Shown piece by piece: positions 43,645-52,372 of a stretch of 64,000 nucleotides of DNA (the stretch's first letter is position 1; each line of letters opens with the position of its first letter). A model generated the notes under the pieces. That model was given only the letters and a program-made list of their open reading frames with translations, searched no databases and was not told where the DNA came from. The translations under genes were made by a program, and so were the position numbers. The DNA lies in NCBI RefSeq assembly GCF_039939195.1, contig NZ_JBDUUH010000005.1, positions 1 through 64,000 on the forward strand, in the 5' to 3' direction. The DNA comes from Foliimonas ilicis (GTDB taxonomy: Bacteria; Pseudomonadota; Alphaproteobacteria; Rhizobiales; Rhizobiaceae).

Positions 43645-44033
43645 GGTTGGCAGTCACATGTCGTCGAATGACTTCAACCAAGAGCTGCACGCCGCCTATT
43701 TCTGTACTTTCAAGGCTTCGCCATCGTCCAGCATATCGCCGTACGAGCGTAGTCGGGTGCACAGGCTGGCCAAGCTCCAATGGCTATGTCGGAACAGGGT
43801 GCCGCATCTGGGGCGCTGACCATACGCGCCAACGCTTATCAGTTTGCCGAAATCTGACCCTTGAGCACAGTTCCGACCGATCGGTCTTGTCTGACTTGCA
43901 GGACTGACGAGATTTGCTTGTCTCTTCTACTCGCACATCCCATAAAGATTTGCTTTGTGAAATAAAGCGCCTAGGATGTTTCTGGAATGGAAAAAAAACT
44001 TCTGAAATTCTTCTAATTGTGAAAGAGGTTGGG
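43645..44033. other. 389 nt without a recognised gene
   Basis: It lies between the SMP-30 fragment and the AsnC-type gene. The open frames present match no family known to me. The last part is A/T-rich (around 43960-44020) and is probably the promoter of the AsnC gene. Confidence 0.5.
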
Positions 44034-44549
44034 TTGAGAGAGCATTTGGATCAGGCAGACAGGCGGTTGGTTAAGTTGCTGTCACAAGACGCGCAGCACA
44101 GTATCAGCCAGCTTTCCGAGAAGATGGCGATGTCGGTGCCGACAGTACGATCGCGTCTTCGCAACCTTCTTGACCGCAATCTCCTCAGGATCGTGGGACT
44201 TCTGAACCTGACCGAGCGTCCCGAACTGATCTCGGCCATCGTCGGCATCAATGCGCAGGGGCGCGGGCGAGCGCGCGAACTTGCCGAGCGCATCGCGCAA
44301 TTGCCTTTCGTGAATTCGGCTTCCGTGGTGACCGGCCGCTTCGATATCATCGTCGATGTCACCGTCACCGGCGACGTCGCCGACCTCTACCGCGTCACCA
44401 GCGAACTGATCCCCGGCGCAGGCGAGCCGGGCGAAGTCGTCCGCAGCGAGACGTTCGTCGTCATGGCATCGTGCAACAAATGGATCAACCTGCCCGAAGG
44501 CTGCTGGCCCGAAGGGGCTGAGGCGCCAGTGCGCAAGGAAATGGCATGA
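44034..44549 (+). CDS. Lrp/AsnC-family regulator
   Basis: A 171-residue protein with an AsnC HTH (DQADRRLVKLLSQDAQHSISQLSEKMAMSVPTVRSRL) and a RAM effector domain (IAQLPFVNSASVVTGRFDIIVDVTV). The likely start is the TTG at 44034, preceded by AGAGG; the frame is open to 43914 but the extra residues are not family-like. It overlaps the saccharopine-dehydrogenase-like gene by 4 nt (ATGA), so both are coupled and the effector is probably an amino acid taken up by the ABC system downstream. Confidence 0.88.
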   Translation: MREHLDQADRRLVKLLSQDAQHSISQLSEKMAMSVPTVRSRLRNLLDRNLLRIVGLLNLTERPELISAIVGINAQGRGRARELAERIAQLPFVNSASVVTGRFDIIVDVTVTGDVADLYRVTSELIPGAGEPGEVVRSETFVVMASCNKWINLPEGCWPEGAEAPVRKEMA

Positions 44550-45715
44550 AAGTCGCGGTGCTCGGCGGTCTCGGCTTGCAAGGACGCGCGGCGATTGCTG
44601 ATCTCGTTGCAAGCGGCGTCGAGGAGGTGGTGTGTGTCGAAACTGCTTCGAACGGCGCGACTGTCCTGGCGGGCCTCACCGATTTGAACCGCATCCGTTT
44701 CGTCGTTCCTGAAGGTCCGATCGATTCTGTGTTGGCCGAGGTGATGAACGGCGTGGATGCCACCATCGACCTATTGCCGCAGCCCCTGATGCATGATGCG
44801 GTGCTTGCCGCGATCAAGACGCGCACACCGCTGGTGACGACCAACTACGCGAAACCGATTGCGGATCTCGCACCGGCGGCTGAAAAGGCGGGTGTGTCGA
44901 TCATGACCGAATGCGGGCTCGATCCGGGTATCGACCTTGTTTTGTATGCGCATGCCGCGCGCCAGTTCGACGCCGTCACATCAATCGATTCCTATTGCGG
45001 AGGCATTCCCGAACCGAAGGCACGCGTCGAGCCACTATCCTATAAGGTGAGTTGGAATTTCGATATGGTTCTGGCCAGCCAGAGCCGCGACAGCGTGCTC
45101 ATGGAAGATGGTAAGCGCGTCGTGGTGTCGAGCGCCAACCAGCATGAAAATACATTCATCCATCAGATTGAGGTTGAAGGGCTTGGTGCACTGGAGGCCA
45201 TTCCGAACGGCGATGCACCCCACTACGCCGCGATGCTCGGTGCGGCGAACGGTTTGCAACGCACGGGCCGCTATTCGTTGCGATGGCCGGGCTGGTCGGC
45301 GTTCTGGGCGCCGCTGAAAAAGCTCGGCTTCTTGTCCGATCTGCCTGTGCCGGGTCTGGCAGCTCCGATCAACCCGCGCGAGTTCCTCAGTCGCTTGCTT
45401 GGCCCGCAGCTCCAATATGCTGACGATGAGAAGGATTTGTGCATCATGCGCAATGTCTTTCGCGGCACGCAGGGCGGTCGCGGCAAGACGGTGACATCCG
45501 ATCTCGTCATCGAACGCGACCTGAAATCCGGACTGTTCGGAATGAGCCTCGGCGTCGGTTATCCGGCAAGCATAGTCGCGCAAATGCTGGCAAGAGGCGA
45601 AATCGCCGGCGCCGGGCTTCTCAACCCTTTGACGCATGTGCCCGATGGTCTGTTCCTGAATGAACTAGCCAAACGTGGGATCAATATATCTGAAACGATC
45701 GTCTGGAATGCCTGA
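44546..45715 (+). CDS. Saccharopine dehydrogenase-like oxidoreductase
   Basis: A 389-residue protein with an N-terminal Rossmann motif (VAVLGGLGLQGRAAIADL) and the family core MTECGLDPGIDLVLYAHAARQ and YCGGIPEPKA. Related proteins are lysine-6-dehydrogenases and saccharopine or carboxynorspermidine-type dehydrogenases. The exact substrate is not readable. Placed between an AsnC regulator and an amino-acid importer, it is probably the first oxidative step for the imported amino acid. Confidence 0.8.
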   Translation: MKVAVLGGLGLQGRAAIADLVASGVEEVVCVETASNGATVLAGLTDLNRIRFVVPEGPIDSVLAEVMNGVDATIDLLPQPLMHDAVLAAIKTRTPLVTTNYAKPIADLAPAAEKAGVSIMTECGLDPGIDLVLYAHAARQFDAVTSIDSYCGGIPEPKARVEPLSYKVSWNFDMVLASQSRDSVLMEDGKRVVVSSANQHENTFIHQIEVEGLGALEAIPNGDAPHYAAMLGAANGLQRTGRYSLRWPGWSAFWAPLKKLGFLSDLPVPGLAAPINPREFLSRLLGPQLQYADDEKDLCIMRNVFRGTQGGRGKTVTSDLVIERDLKSGLFGMSLGVGYPASIVAQMLARGEIAGAGLLNPLTHVPDGLFLNELAKRGINISETIVWNA

Positions 45716-45818
45716 GGGCGAGGTAGAGTTTTGATAGCGGCTTGACCCGCCAGCAAGCGGTGATGCCTTTCAAAAGAAGGCCTATTACGGGCAAGAAGAC
45801 AACCGGGAGGAGACTAGA

Positions 45819-46607
45819 ATGAAGATTGCCAATCTGTTTATCACGGCACTGGCGACGCTGGGTATTACCAACGCGGCAAGCGCTGGCGCACTGGATGACA
45901 TCGTCAAGCGCGGCGAATTGCGGGTTGCGGTGCAGACGCAGGGACCTCCCTTCTCGTTGGTAGATTCCAAGGGCGAACGCAGCGGCAGTTCCGTAGAACT
46001 TGCTGAGCTGATGGCAACTGAAATGGGCGTGAAAATCACATTCCTGGATTTCGACTGGGATGGCCTCATTCCAGCGCTGCTGTCCGGCAAGGCCGATCTG
46101 CTCGTGGCCGACATGACGCCGACGCTGGCGCGGGCGATGAAGGTCGCCTTCACCAACCCTTACATGTACACGGGCAGTACCGTGTTCATGAAGGGGGAAA
46201 GCAAGTTCAAGACCGCCGAAGACTGCAAGGCGCCTGGCACAAAGATTGCCGTGCTGCTCGGCGCAACCGGCGAAAAGGAAGCCAAGAAAGCTTTCCCCGA
46301 AGCCGACATCAAGAGCTACAAGGGCGGCGGTCCGCTACTGCTTGACGCCGTCAATAACGGTCAGGCCGATTGCGGCGTGAATGACGTTTCCGCTGTCAAA
46401 GGCCAATCGACAGCTTATCCGGCAGGCACCTTCAACATCATGCCGGATCTTTTGTCGAAAGAACCCCTGGCCTTCGCAACGCGTTATGACGAGCCCGATC
46501 TGCTTGTCTGGATGAACCTGTTCCTCAATCAGGTCACCATCGATGGACGCCTGGAGCAGAACCTCAACTACTGGGTCAATTCCGAAGACTGGAAGAAGGA
46601 CCACTAA
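45819..46607 (+). CDS. Amino-acid ABC transporter substrate-binding protein
   Basis: A 262-residue family-3 SBP with signal peptide (about 1-23, ending ASAGA), the segments ELRVAVQTQGPPFSLVDSKG, DGLIPALLSGKADLLVADMT and MKVAFTNPYMYTGS. RBS GGGAGGAG. Followed by a strong hairpin, then the permease genes. Confidence 0.9.
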   Translation: MKIANLFITALATLGITNAASAGALDDIVKRGELRVAVQTQGPPFSLVDSKGERSGSSVELAELMATEMGVKITFLDFDWDGLIPALLSGKADLLVADMTPTLARAMKVAFTNPYMYTGSTVFMKGESKFKTAEDCKAPGTKIAVLLGATGEKEAKKAFPEADIKSYKGGGPLLLDAVNNGQADCGVNDVSAVKGQSTAYPAGTFNIMPDLLSKEPLAFATRYDEPDLLVWMNLFLNQVTIDGRLEQNLNYWVNSEDWKKDH

Positions 46608-46621
46608 AAGCTGGCACCGGA

Positions 46622-46657
46622 CGATCCCGCATCTAACTCCTGCTCGATGCGGGATCG
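46622..46657 (+). terminator. Strong intercistronic hairpin after the SBP gene
   Basis: A perfect 12-bp stem CGATCCCGCATC / GATGCGGGATCG with a 12-nt loop, followed by CTCTTT, then a second 7-bp stem GCCTGCC / GGCAGGC. Likely a partial terminator or mRNA-stabiliser that keeps SBP in excess over the membrane parts. Confidence 0.7.
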
Positions 46658-46724
46658 CTCTTTGCCTCGCCTGCCGGGGAGGCAGGCCTTACTTGGTAAC
46701 CACGATATGGTAGGCCCTCCGTAG

Positions 46725-47402
46725 ATGCTCGAAAATTTCAGCTTCCGCACGATTGGCGAATACCTGCCCCTGTTCGGGCAGGGCCTCGTCACGACGGTCT
46801 GGCTATCGGTCATTTCCTTCGCCGGCGCGCTTCTGGTCGGCATTTTGCTTTGCGCTATGAACCTGCAACGCTCGCGCGCCCTAGGGGTGCCGGCCAAAGC
46901 CTATATCGATGTCATACGTGCCACGCCGCTGCTGGTTCAGCTCTATTTTCTCTATTTCGGCCTGCCGCGCCTTGGCATTATTCTGCCTGAATACATCGTC
47001 GGCATACTCGCTCTGTCACTAAACAGCGGCGCCTATATCGCCGAGATCATCCGCGCGGGCATTCTATCGATCCCGGGCGGTCAGGTGGAGGCCAGCGTCG
47101 CCTCCGGCATGCGCTATCTTCAGCGTATGCGCCTCGTCATCCTGCCGCAGGCTTTCAAGGTGACAATCCCGCCGCTGCTGGGGCAGGCCATCGTCATGGT
47201 GAAGGATTCGGCGCTGCTGTCGCTGATTTCGGTTGCCGAACTGACGCGCGCCGGGCAGTTGCTCGCCTCCGATCGTTTCATGCCAGCGGAAGGTTTCATC
47301 ACCGTCGCCGCCTTCTACCTCGTGCTTTACTATTGCCTCAAAGGGCTGGCCGCTTTCGCGAGTCATTGGCTCGGCCGTGAACCGGCAAGGAGCCGCCCAT
47401 GA
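46725..47402 (+). CDS. Amino-acid ABC transporter permease 1
   Basis: A 225-residue PAAT permease (RATPLLVQLYFLYFGLPRLGI, EAA loop AGILSIPGGQVEASVASGMRYLQRMRLVILPQAFK). It overlaps the second permease by 4 nt (ATGA). Confidence 0.92.
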   Translation: MLENFSFRTIGEYLPLFGQGLVTTVWLSVISFAGALLVGILLCAMNLQRSRALGVPAKAYIDVIRATPLLVQLYFLYFGLPRLGIILPEYIVGILALSLNSGAYIAEIIRAGILSIPGGQVEASVASGMRYLQRMRLVILPQAFKVTIPPLLGQAIVMVKDSALLSLISVAELTRAGQLLASDRFMPAEGFITVAAFYLVLYYCLKGLAAFASHWLGREPARSRP

Positions 47403-48073
47403 TCTGGCAACAACTGGAAAGCCTTGCCGGCAGCTACCCCCTGGCCATGCGCGGACTCGGCATGACGGTCGTACTTTCGCTTATCGCGCTTGTCATCGGC
47501 ACGCTGATAGGCTTTGGCCTCGGCATTTTGCGCACCGCCGGCAGCCGCGTGCTCAGCACCGTCATCGGCGCGTGGGTGGACCTCATCCGTGGGACGCCGT
47601 TCCTCGTCCAGATATTTTTGATCTTCTTCATCCTGCCCGAACTTGGCGTCGAGCTTGACGCCTTCACCGCCGGCATCATCGCGCTGACCAACCTCAACGC
47701 CTGCTTCATCTGCGAAATAGTGGTCGCCGGTATTAACTCCGTGCCGAAAGGCCAGATTGAAGCGGCGCTGGCTTCGGGCTTGTCCAAATGGCAGCGGATG
47801 CGGCAGGTGGTGCTGCCGCAGGCCATGCGCGTGGTGCTGCCGCCGCTGGTCGGGCAATATGTGCTTCTCATCAAGGATTCGTCCGTCGTCTCCGCCATCG
47901 GTCTGACTGACCTGACACGCGTCGGCTGGCTGGTGGTGCAGCGCGTACCGAATGGCCTGCTGGTCTTTGCGCTCGTCGGGGTCGGCTACTTCGTCGTATG
48001 CTACCCGCTCATCCTGCTGGCGCGCCGACTCGAAAGACGCATGAGCGCTGCCCATGGCGAGGTGCAGTTGTGA
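47399..48073 (+). CDS. Amino-acid ABC transporter permease 2
   Basis: A 224-residue PAAT permease (RGTPFLVQIFLIFFILPELGVEL, EAA loop AGINSVPKGQIEAALASGLSKWQRMRQVVLPQAMR). Forms the membrane heterodimer with the preceding gene product. Confidence 0.92.
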   Translation: MIWQQLESLAGSYPLAMRGLGMTVVLSLIALVIGTLIGFGLGILRTAGSRVLSTVIGAWVDLIRGTPFLVQIFLIFFILPELGVELDAFTAGIIALTNLNACFICEIVVAGINSVPKGQIEAALASGLSKWQRMRQVVLPQAMRVVLPPLVGQYVLLIKDSSVVSAIGLTDLTRVGWLVVQRVPNGLLVFALVGVGYFVVCYPLILLARRLERRMSAAHGEVQL

Positions 48074-48098
48074 ACTCCCTTCAGGAAGGTCGTCAGGC

Positions 48099-48827
48099 GT
48101 GATCGAGTTTCAAAATGTCAACAAATGGTTCGGATCGCTTCATGTCCTCAACGACATCAACCTCAGCGTCCAGCCGCGCGAGGTGGTTGTGGTCTGCGGC
48201 CCCAGCGGCTCGGGAAAATCGACACTGATCCGCTGCGTCAACGGCCTGGAGCCGATCCAGAAGGGCGATCTTGTCGTCGACGATAAACGCGTCGGTGATC
48301 CAGCTACCAACATGACGCTGCTGCGAACTGAAATCGGCTTCGTTTTCCAGTCCTTCAACCTGTATCCGCACAAGACCGCGCTCGAAAACGTCACGCTGGC
48401 ACCCATCCATGTGCGAAAAATTCCGCGTAGGCAGGCGGAAAAAGACGGACGAGACCTGCTAGCCAAGGTCGGACTCGGCGACAAGTTTAATGCCTATCCT
48501 TCGCAGCTATCCGGCGGCCAGCAGCAGCGCGTTGCCATCGCTCGCTGCCTAGGCATGCGGCCGAAGATTATGCTGTTCGACGAGCCGACCTCGGCGCTCG
48601 ACCCTGAAATGATCAGCGAAGTGCTGGACGTCATGGTGGCGGTTGCCGAAGAGGGGATGACGATGATGGTGGTGACCCATGAAATGGGCTTTGCCCGCCG
48701 GGTCGCCCAACGTGTGGTGTTCATGGACCAAGGCGCCATTGTCGAAAGCGGAGCGCCGGAAGAATTCTTCTCCAATCCAAAGACCGAACGCAGCAAAGCC
48801 TTCCTCGGCAAGATACTGCGCCACTGA
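48099..48827 (+). CDS. Amino-acid ABC transporter ATPase
   Basis: A 242-residue ATPase with Walker A GPSGSGKST, signature LSGGQQQRVAIARCL, Walker B IMLFDEPTSALDPEM and VVTHEMGFA. The start is GTG at 48099 (MIEFQNVNKWFG), 25 nt after the permease stop, with AGGAAGG upstream. An in-frame ATG at 48054 lies inside the permease gene and is rejected. Confidence 0.92.
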   Translation: MIEFQNVNKWFGSLHVLNDINLSVQPREVVVVCGPSGSGKSTLIRCVNGLEPIQKGDLVVDDKRVGDPATNMTLLRTEIGFVFQSFNLYPHKTALENVTLAPIHVRKIPRRQAEKDGRDLLAKVGLGDKFNAYPSQLSGGQQQRVAIARCLGMRPKIMLFDEPTSALDPEMISEVLDVMVAVAEEGMTMMVVTHEMGFARRVAQRVVFMDQGAIVESGAPEEFFSNPKTERSKAFLGKILRH

Positions 48828-48957
48828 GTGGCGGTTTATGGCGCGGTGTGTCGCTCGTCGTCTATCAATCGATAGTAAGTCCAATAAAACAGGACAGATT
48901 CTATTTTTTCCCCAGTCCGACTAAACATCCAGCTCAGTCGATGGTTAAACCATTCTT

Positions 48958-49195
48958 GAGGTGGGGTTTGTCATGGCTTCAGCAATCGCTTTGATCGTTC
49001 CTGACCCGGAAGGTTTCAGATCAGGAAGACATTTCGCTGCTTGACTTACCTTGGTACCACGACGGAATTAGTCCGGAGGCGAGACGCGTCTGTGTCGTAT
49101 GAGCAAGCAAGGAAATCGATACATCCGGCAACTGTTCATCCTCGCCGCGACGGAGATGGCGGCTTGTTGCGTCGCCGGCCACCAAAGGCGAACGT
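48958..49195 (+). pseudogene. IS110-family transposase C-terminal relic
   Basis: One continuous frame, read through a TGA and a TAG, gives the IS110/IS116 transposase C-terminal order: MASAIALIVPDPEGFRSGRHFAA, (W) LTLVPRRN (Q) SGGETRLCRMSKQGNRYIRQLFILAATEMA. The family counterpart is GDP-x-F-SGR-x-FAAWLGLTPRQ-x-SSGGK-RLG-ISK-GDRYLR. The N-terminal DEDD domain and the ends of the element were not found. The rest of 48828-49210 is non-coding. Confidence 0.75.
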
Positions 49196-49210
49196 TGCCA
49201 GTGCTGGTGC

Positions 49211-50320
49211 TCACGGTTGGACGCCGAAGTATTTCACCCTCAGTTTTTCAATTTCTCCGCTCTCTTGAAGTCCAATGATTGCCACTGATGCAGGACGTGT
49301 GAAAGGGCTGCCAGTAGAAAATGCAAAGCCGTACTTGTCCGGATGAAAAGTGCCTCCGACGACCTCCACCGGTAGATCAGGATTGGCATGGGCGTGATAT
49401 TCCAGAACTGGCTTGTCGCCAACAATTGCGGCTATCTCTTCGTTCAGAAGTGCCGCAGTAGCGTCCTCGATATGATTGAAAGGCATTGTGTTGACAAAAG
49501 CGCCCTTCATATATTCCTCAGCGATACTTCCGGAGCGCACCCCCACGATTTTGCCTTGCAGGTCTGCAACGCTATTAATTTGGTTCGTGAGATGTGACGC
49601 GGTCATTACGCTTGCAACTGACGACGTGACATAGGCTATGACGGCAATACCAAATACCATCCAGATTGCCTGCCAAATGCGACCTGCCCATCCGAACAGA
49701 TTTTTTCGGGATGTTCGTCCAGATGTAGCCACCGACATTACGTGATAAAAACTCTCCGACAAGCCCTCCCGCCAGCGGCGCGGGAACTCCGGATCAAATC
49801 GTCGGTCAAAGAGTGTCAATGCTGCGGTCGCGACCACCAGCATGACACCAAGCCAAGCGTAGTTCATAAGATGGCCAGCATCTCCCAAGTCATCGATAAT
49901 ATCGGAAAAATTGGAACCTGAACCCTTATGGACCATAACACGAAGACCTGCATCAAACCATGGATGGGTAAAGTCTAAAACTTCAGCTCGACCCTCGGTT
50001 ATCGTGAGGTTTGTCACCGCCGCATCGACTGTGCCGTTCGCCGTAGCCGTAACAAGGTCAGAATAGTTCTGGAATTCTTGATATTCTGAAATGACATTCA
50101 GCCGCGCGGCGACACGTTCCCAAATCTCGATCGACATGCCTGAGTAATTTTTGCTATTTTTTGTAACAAAAGGTGGGCTGGAATAAACGCCGACTCTAAG
50201 GGTCGATGGGGTCGGTTCGGACACTTGTGCCTTTGTTGTCCCTATCATCAGCAGGACTTGCGTAATCACTAGAAAGATAAGTAGGCACGCACAAAGTATA
50301 CCAGAATTGAGTAACCGCAT
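49211..50320 (-). CDS. Prokaryotic ionotropic glutamate receptor-type ligand-gated channel
   Basis: A 369-residue protein that interleaves a family-3 binding domain with a channel. After a signal/anchor (8-32), lobe 1 spans about 40-135 (LRVGVYSSPPFV, GMSIEIWERVAARL, DAAVTNLTITEGRAEVLDFTHPWFD). Then follow a helix (153-171), a pore-loop-like segment (SESFYHVMSVATSG, 188-201), a second helix (214-240, with AYVTSSVASVMTA) and lobe 2 (251-369, DLQGKIVGVRSGSIAEEY, ALLNEEIAAIVGDKPVLEY). This S1-M1-P-M2-S2 order is that of GluR0-like channels. The K+ filter motif GYG of GluR0 is absent, so ion selectivity is open. It is monocistronic next to an amino-acid importer. Confidence 0.8.
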   Translation of the reverse strand: MRLLNSGILCACLLIFLVITQVLLMIGTTKAQVSEPTPSTLRVGVYSSPPFVTKNSKNYSGMSIEIWERVAARLNVISEYQEFQNYSDLVTATANGTVDAAVTNLTITEGRAEVLDFTHPWFDAGLRVMVHKGSGSNFSDIIDDLGDAGHLMNYAWLGVMLVVATAALTLFDRRFDPEFPRRWREGLSESFYHVMSVATSGRTSRKNLFGWAGRIWQAIWMVFGIAVIAYVTSSVASVMTASHLTNQINSVADLQGKIVGVRSGSIAEEYMKGAFVNTMPFNHIEDATAALLNEEIAAIVGDKPVLEYHAHANPDLPVEVVGGTFHPDKYGFAFSTGSPFTRPASVAIIGLQESGEIEKLRVKYFGVQP

Positions 50321-50386
50321 TGCAAAAACACCGCTCGTCCGCCAATGTGACGAACCGTTTCAGACTATCAATACGATAGCAAATTC

Positions 50387-50411
50387 AGCCCGCCATTGAG
50401 CGGGCTTTTTT
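50387..50411 (+). terminator. Rho-independent terminator, rightward
   Basis: A 7-bp stem AGCCCGC / GCGGGCT followed by six T on the plus strand. It lies just upstream of the channel gene, whose transcript runs the other way, so it must end a rightward transcript of which no gene is visible. It may be left from a deleted gene or belong to a small RNA. Confidence 0.6.
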
Positions 50412-51012
50412 ACAGGAAAAATCATGAACAATTTTAATCGTCCGGCTGATTATTCGCAGCACAGAAGTAGAAACTGACGATGCCCTTTCCCTTCCTATTA
50501 TGTGAGCGTTGAGCCGAGGGATAATCCCGCCACACAAAGTGGGGCAGAACCTCATTAAATGGCAAGGGCGATCTTACGAACGCGGTGTGAAGCGTCTTAA
50601 AGCAACGCTTGTTCGAAATTGCCTTAGGTCGCTTGGGGAAAAGCAGTGTGCTTTTTAGGAAAGCCAAGAAGTTCTGATCAAGGTAAAGTTCACAGCAGCG
50701 CCAGCTTCCACGACTGCTTCAGGAACTTATCACGCCATCCTGTTCATCGCAGCAGCGACTGCAGCGATTGCGAAGGTGTTCGGACAGTCGCCCGACGGCG
50801 CGCTCGCCAGTCCGGTTTAATTCTCGCGATACCGGTTCAAGAGTCCGCAACGTCCTCCCTGACGTGCTGTCAGGTATTGCTTGGGTTAGAAGCGTCCTGC
50901 CGGATCGGCGACTGGGCCGGTATTGAAGGACAAATCCGTGGTCCGCATCAGAGAGCTCGAATGGCGTAAAAAGAGACTGGAAAACGTTTCACAGTTCAAC
51001 ATTCATGGCGTC
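50412..51012. other. 600 nt without a recognised gene
   Basis: Short frames exist. One on the plus strand contains the Ala-rich tail HAILFIAAATAAIAKVFGQS, and one on the minus strand (50434-50667) is rich in Lys, Arg and Phe. No family could be named and no ribosome sites were convincing. It probably consists of gene debris. Confidence 0.4.
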
Positions 51013-52146
51013 TCAACGCGATGCTTCCTTGATGAGGCGACCTGGTGACAGGGCGCCTTCCTCTACGCCTATGGTCCGGAGTTCTAAAGGAAGGTTCCCG
51101 TTCACGATTAAGCCCTGCGCTGCCTTTCCGAGAGCCGGCGCCATCATAATTCCGAAACCGCCCTGACCAGCCAGCCAGAAGAAATCGTTTGCCCGTGGAT
51201 CGAAACCGACGACAGGGACCTGATCTTCGACGAACGATCGCAGACCAGCCCAGCTATGGGCGACCCGGCTGATGGAAAGAGTTGTTCGGCGTTCCAGCCA
51301 ATCGACCAGAACGGCAACGTCCCACTCGTCTGGCTGAGCGTCCTGGGGAGCGGTGGACGTCTGGTCGCCAGGTGATGCCATAATCTTACCGGCATCCGGC
51401 TTGAAGTAGGCTTCGCCATCGACATATTCAACTGCTGGCATGCTACCTAGGTCCGCTCCCGATGGCGGATCGACGAGGATAGCAGTGCGTCGCTTGGGCA
51501 CGAGATGGAGAGGGATTGCCCCAGCCATCGCGCCGATCTCATCGGCCCACGCGCCGGCCGCGTTCACAACAATGCGTCCGACAAATGTCGTGTCACGCGC
51601 TGAAAGACGCCAAAGTCCCTGGCGGTACTCAATGCGGTCGATCCGGCTGTTACAGATCACCATGCCACCGCGTTGCCTAAGACCGCGCAAGTAGCCTTGG
51701 TGCAATCCAGCGACATCAATGTCCATGACGCCCTTCTCATAGGCGGCAGCAGCGACTTGGTCAGGTCGCAGCAACGGTGCCAACGATCGGGCGTCTGCGG
51801 CCGAAATCAACTCGATCTCATTATCGGGCGAGGACAGTGCAAGGACCGCAGATAGGCGGCCCTCATCGCCTGGCCCAGCTACCGTCAGCGAGCCTCTCGG
51901 CGTTAGCAGCGGATACCGGGTGAAGTCGGCTGGCGGGGATGTAAAAAAGCCATGGCTCGCCGAATTGATGCGCTGGACGATGGGCACGCCGTAGTTGCGT
52001 GTGTACAATGCGGCCGACCGCCCCGTACTGTGATATCCTGGAATATTCTCAGCCTCGATCAACGCTACGGTGCCACCCGCCGCCAATTCGAACGCAGCGG
52101 CCGCTCCTGATATGCCGGCGCCAATGATCAAATAGTCGAAGTGCAT
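51013..52146 (-). CDS. FAD-dependent amino-acid/amine oxidoreductase (DAO family)
   Basis: A 377-residue flavoprotein with the dinucleotide motif IIGAGISGAAAAFELA (residues 7-22), VVNAAGAWADEIG, and the C-terminal GQGGFGIMMAPALG. The DAO family includes glycine oxidase, sarcosine oxidase and D-amino-acid dehydrogenases; FAD is non-covalently bound or near-covalent in these. It is divergent from an RpiR regulator and a peptide importer, so it may oxidise an amino acid released from the imported peptides, possibly a D- or N-methyl amino acid. Confidence 0.87.
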   Translation of the reverse strand: MHFDYLIIGAGISGAAAAFELAAGGTVALIEAENIPGYHSTGRSAALYTRNYGVPIVQRINSASHGFFTSPPADFTRYPLLTPRGSLTVAGPGDEGRLSAVLALSSPDNEIELISAADARSLAPLLRPDQVAAAAYEKGVMDIDVAGLHQGYLRGLRQRGGMVICNSRIDRIEYRQGLWRLSARDTTFVGRIVVNAAGAWADEIGAMAGAIPLHLVPKRRTAILVDPPSGADLGSMPAVEYVDGEAYFKPDAGKIMASPGDQTSTAPQDAQPDEWDVAVLVDWLERRTTLSISRVAHSWAGLRSFVEDQVPVVGFDPRANDFFWLAGQGGFGIMMAPALGKAAQGLIVNGNLPLELRTIGVEEGALSPGRLIKEASR

Positions 52147-52372
52147 CGTGGGATCACTCTTTCAGCTATAGAGGCCCTTCCTCGGCCCCAGTCTTTTCCT
52201 ACGGCGTCGCTCACCAGCAACAGTCATAACGCTCGGAGCACAAAAACCTTTCAGTTGGCCGCGCGGCATCTCACTGATTGAGCCCACTTAAAATAAATAT
52301 GCAAGAAAAATAAAATATGTTGACCTTATGATAGAAATATTGCCTCTTGATCGAGTTCATTGGAGGATGCGC

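Noticed and set aside
50434..50667. A 77-codon minus-strand frame
   Set aside because: No ribosome site, no known family, composition unlike neighbouring genes; treated as debris.
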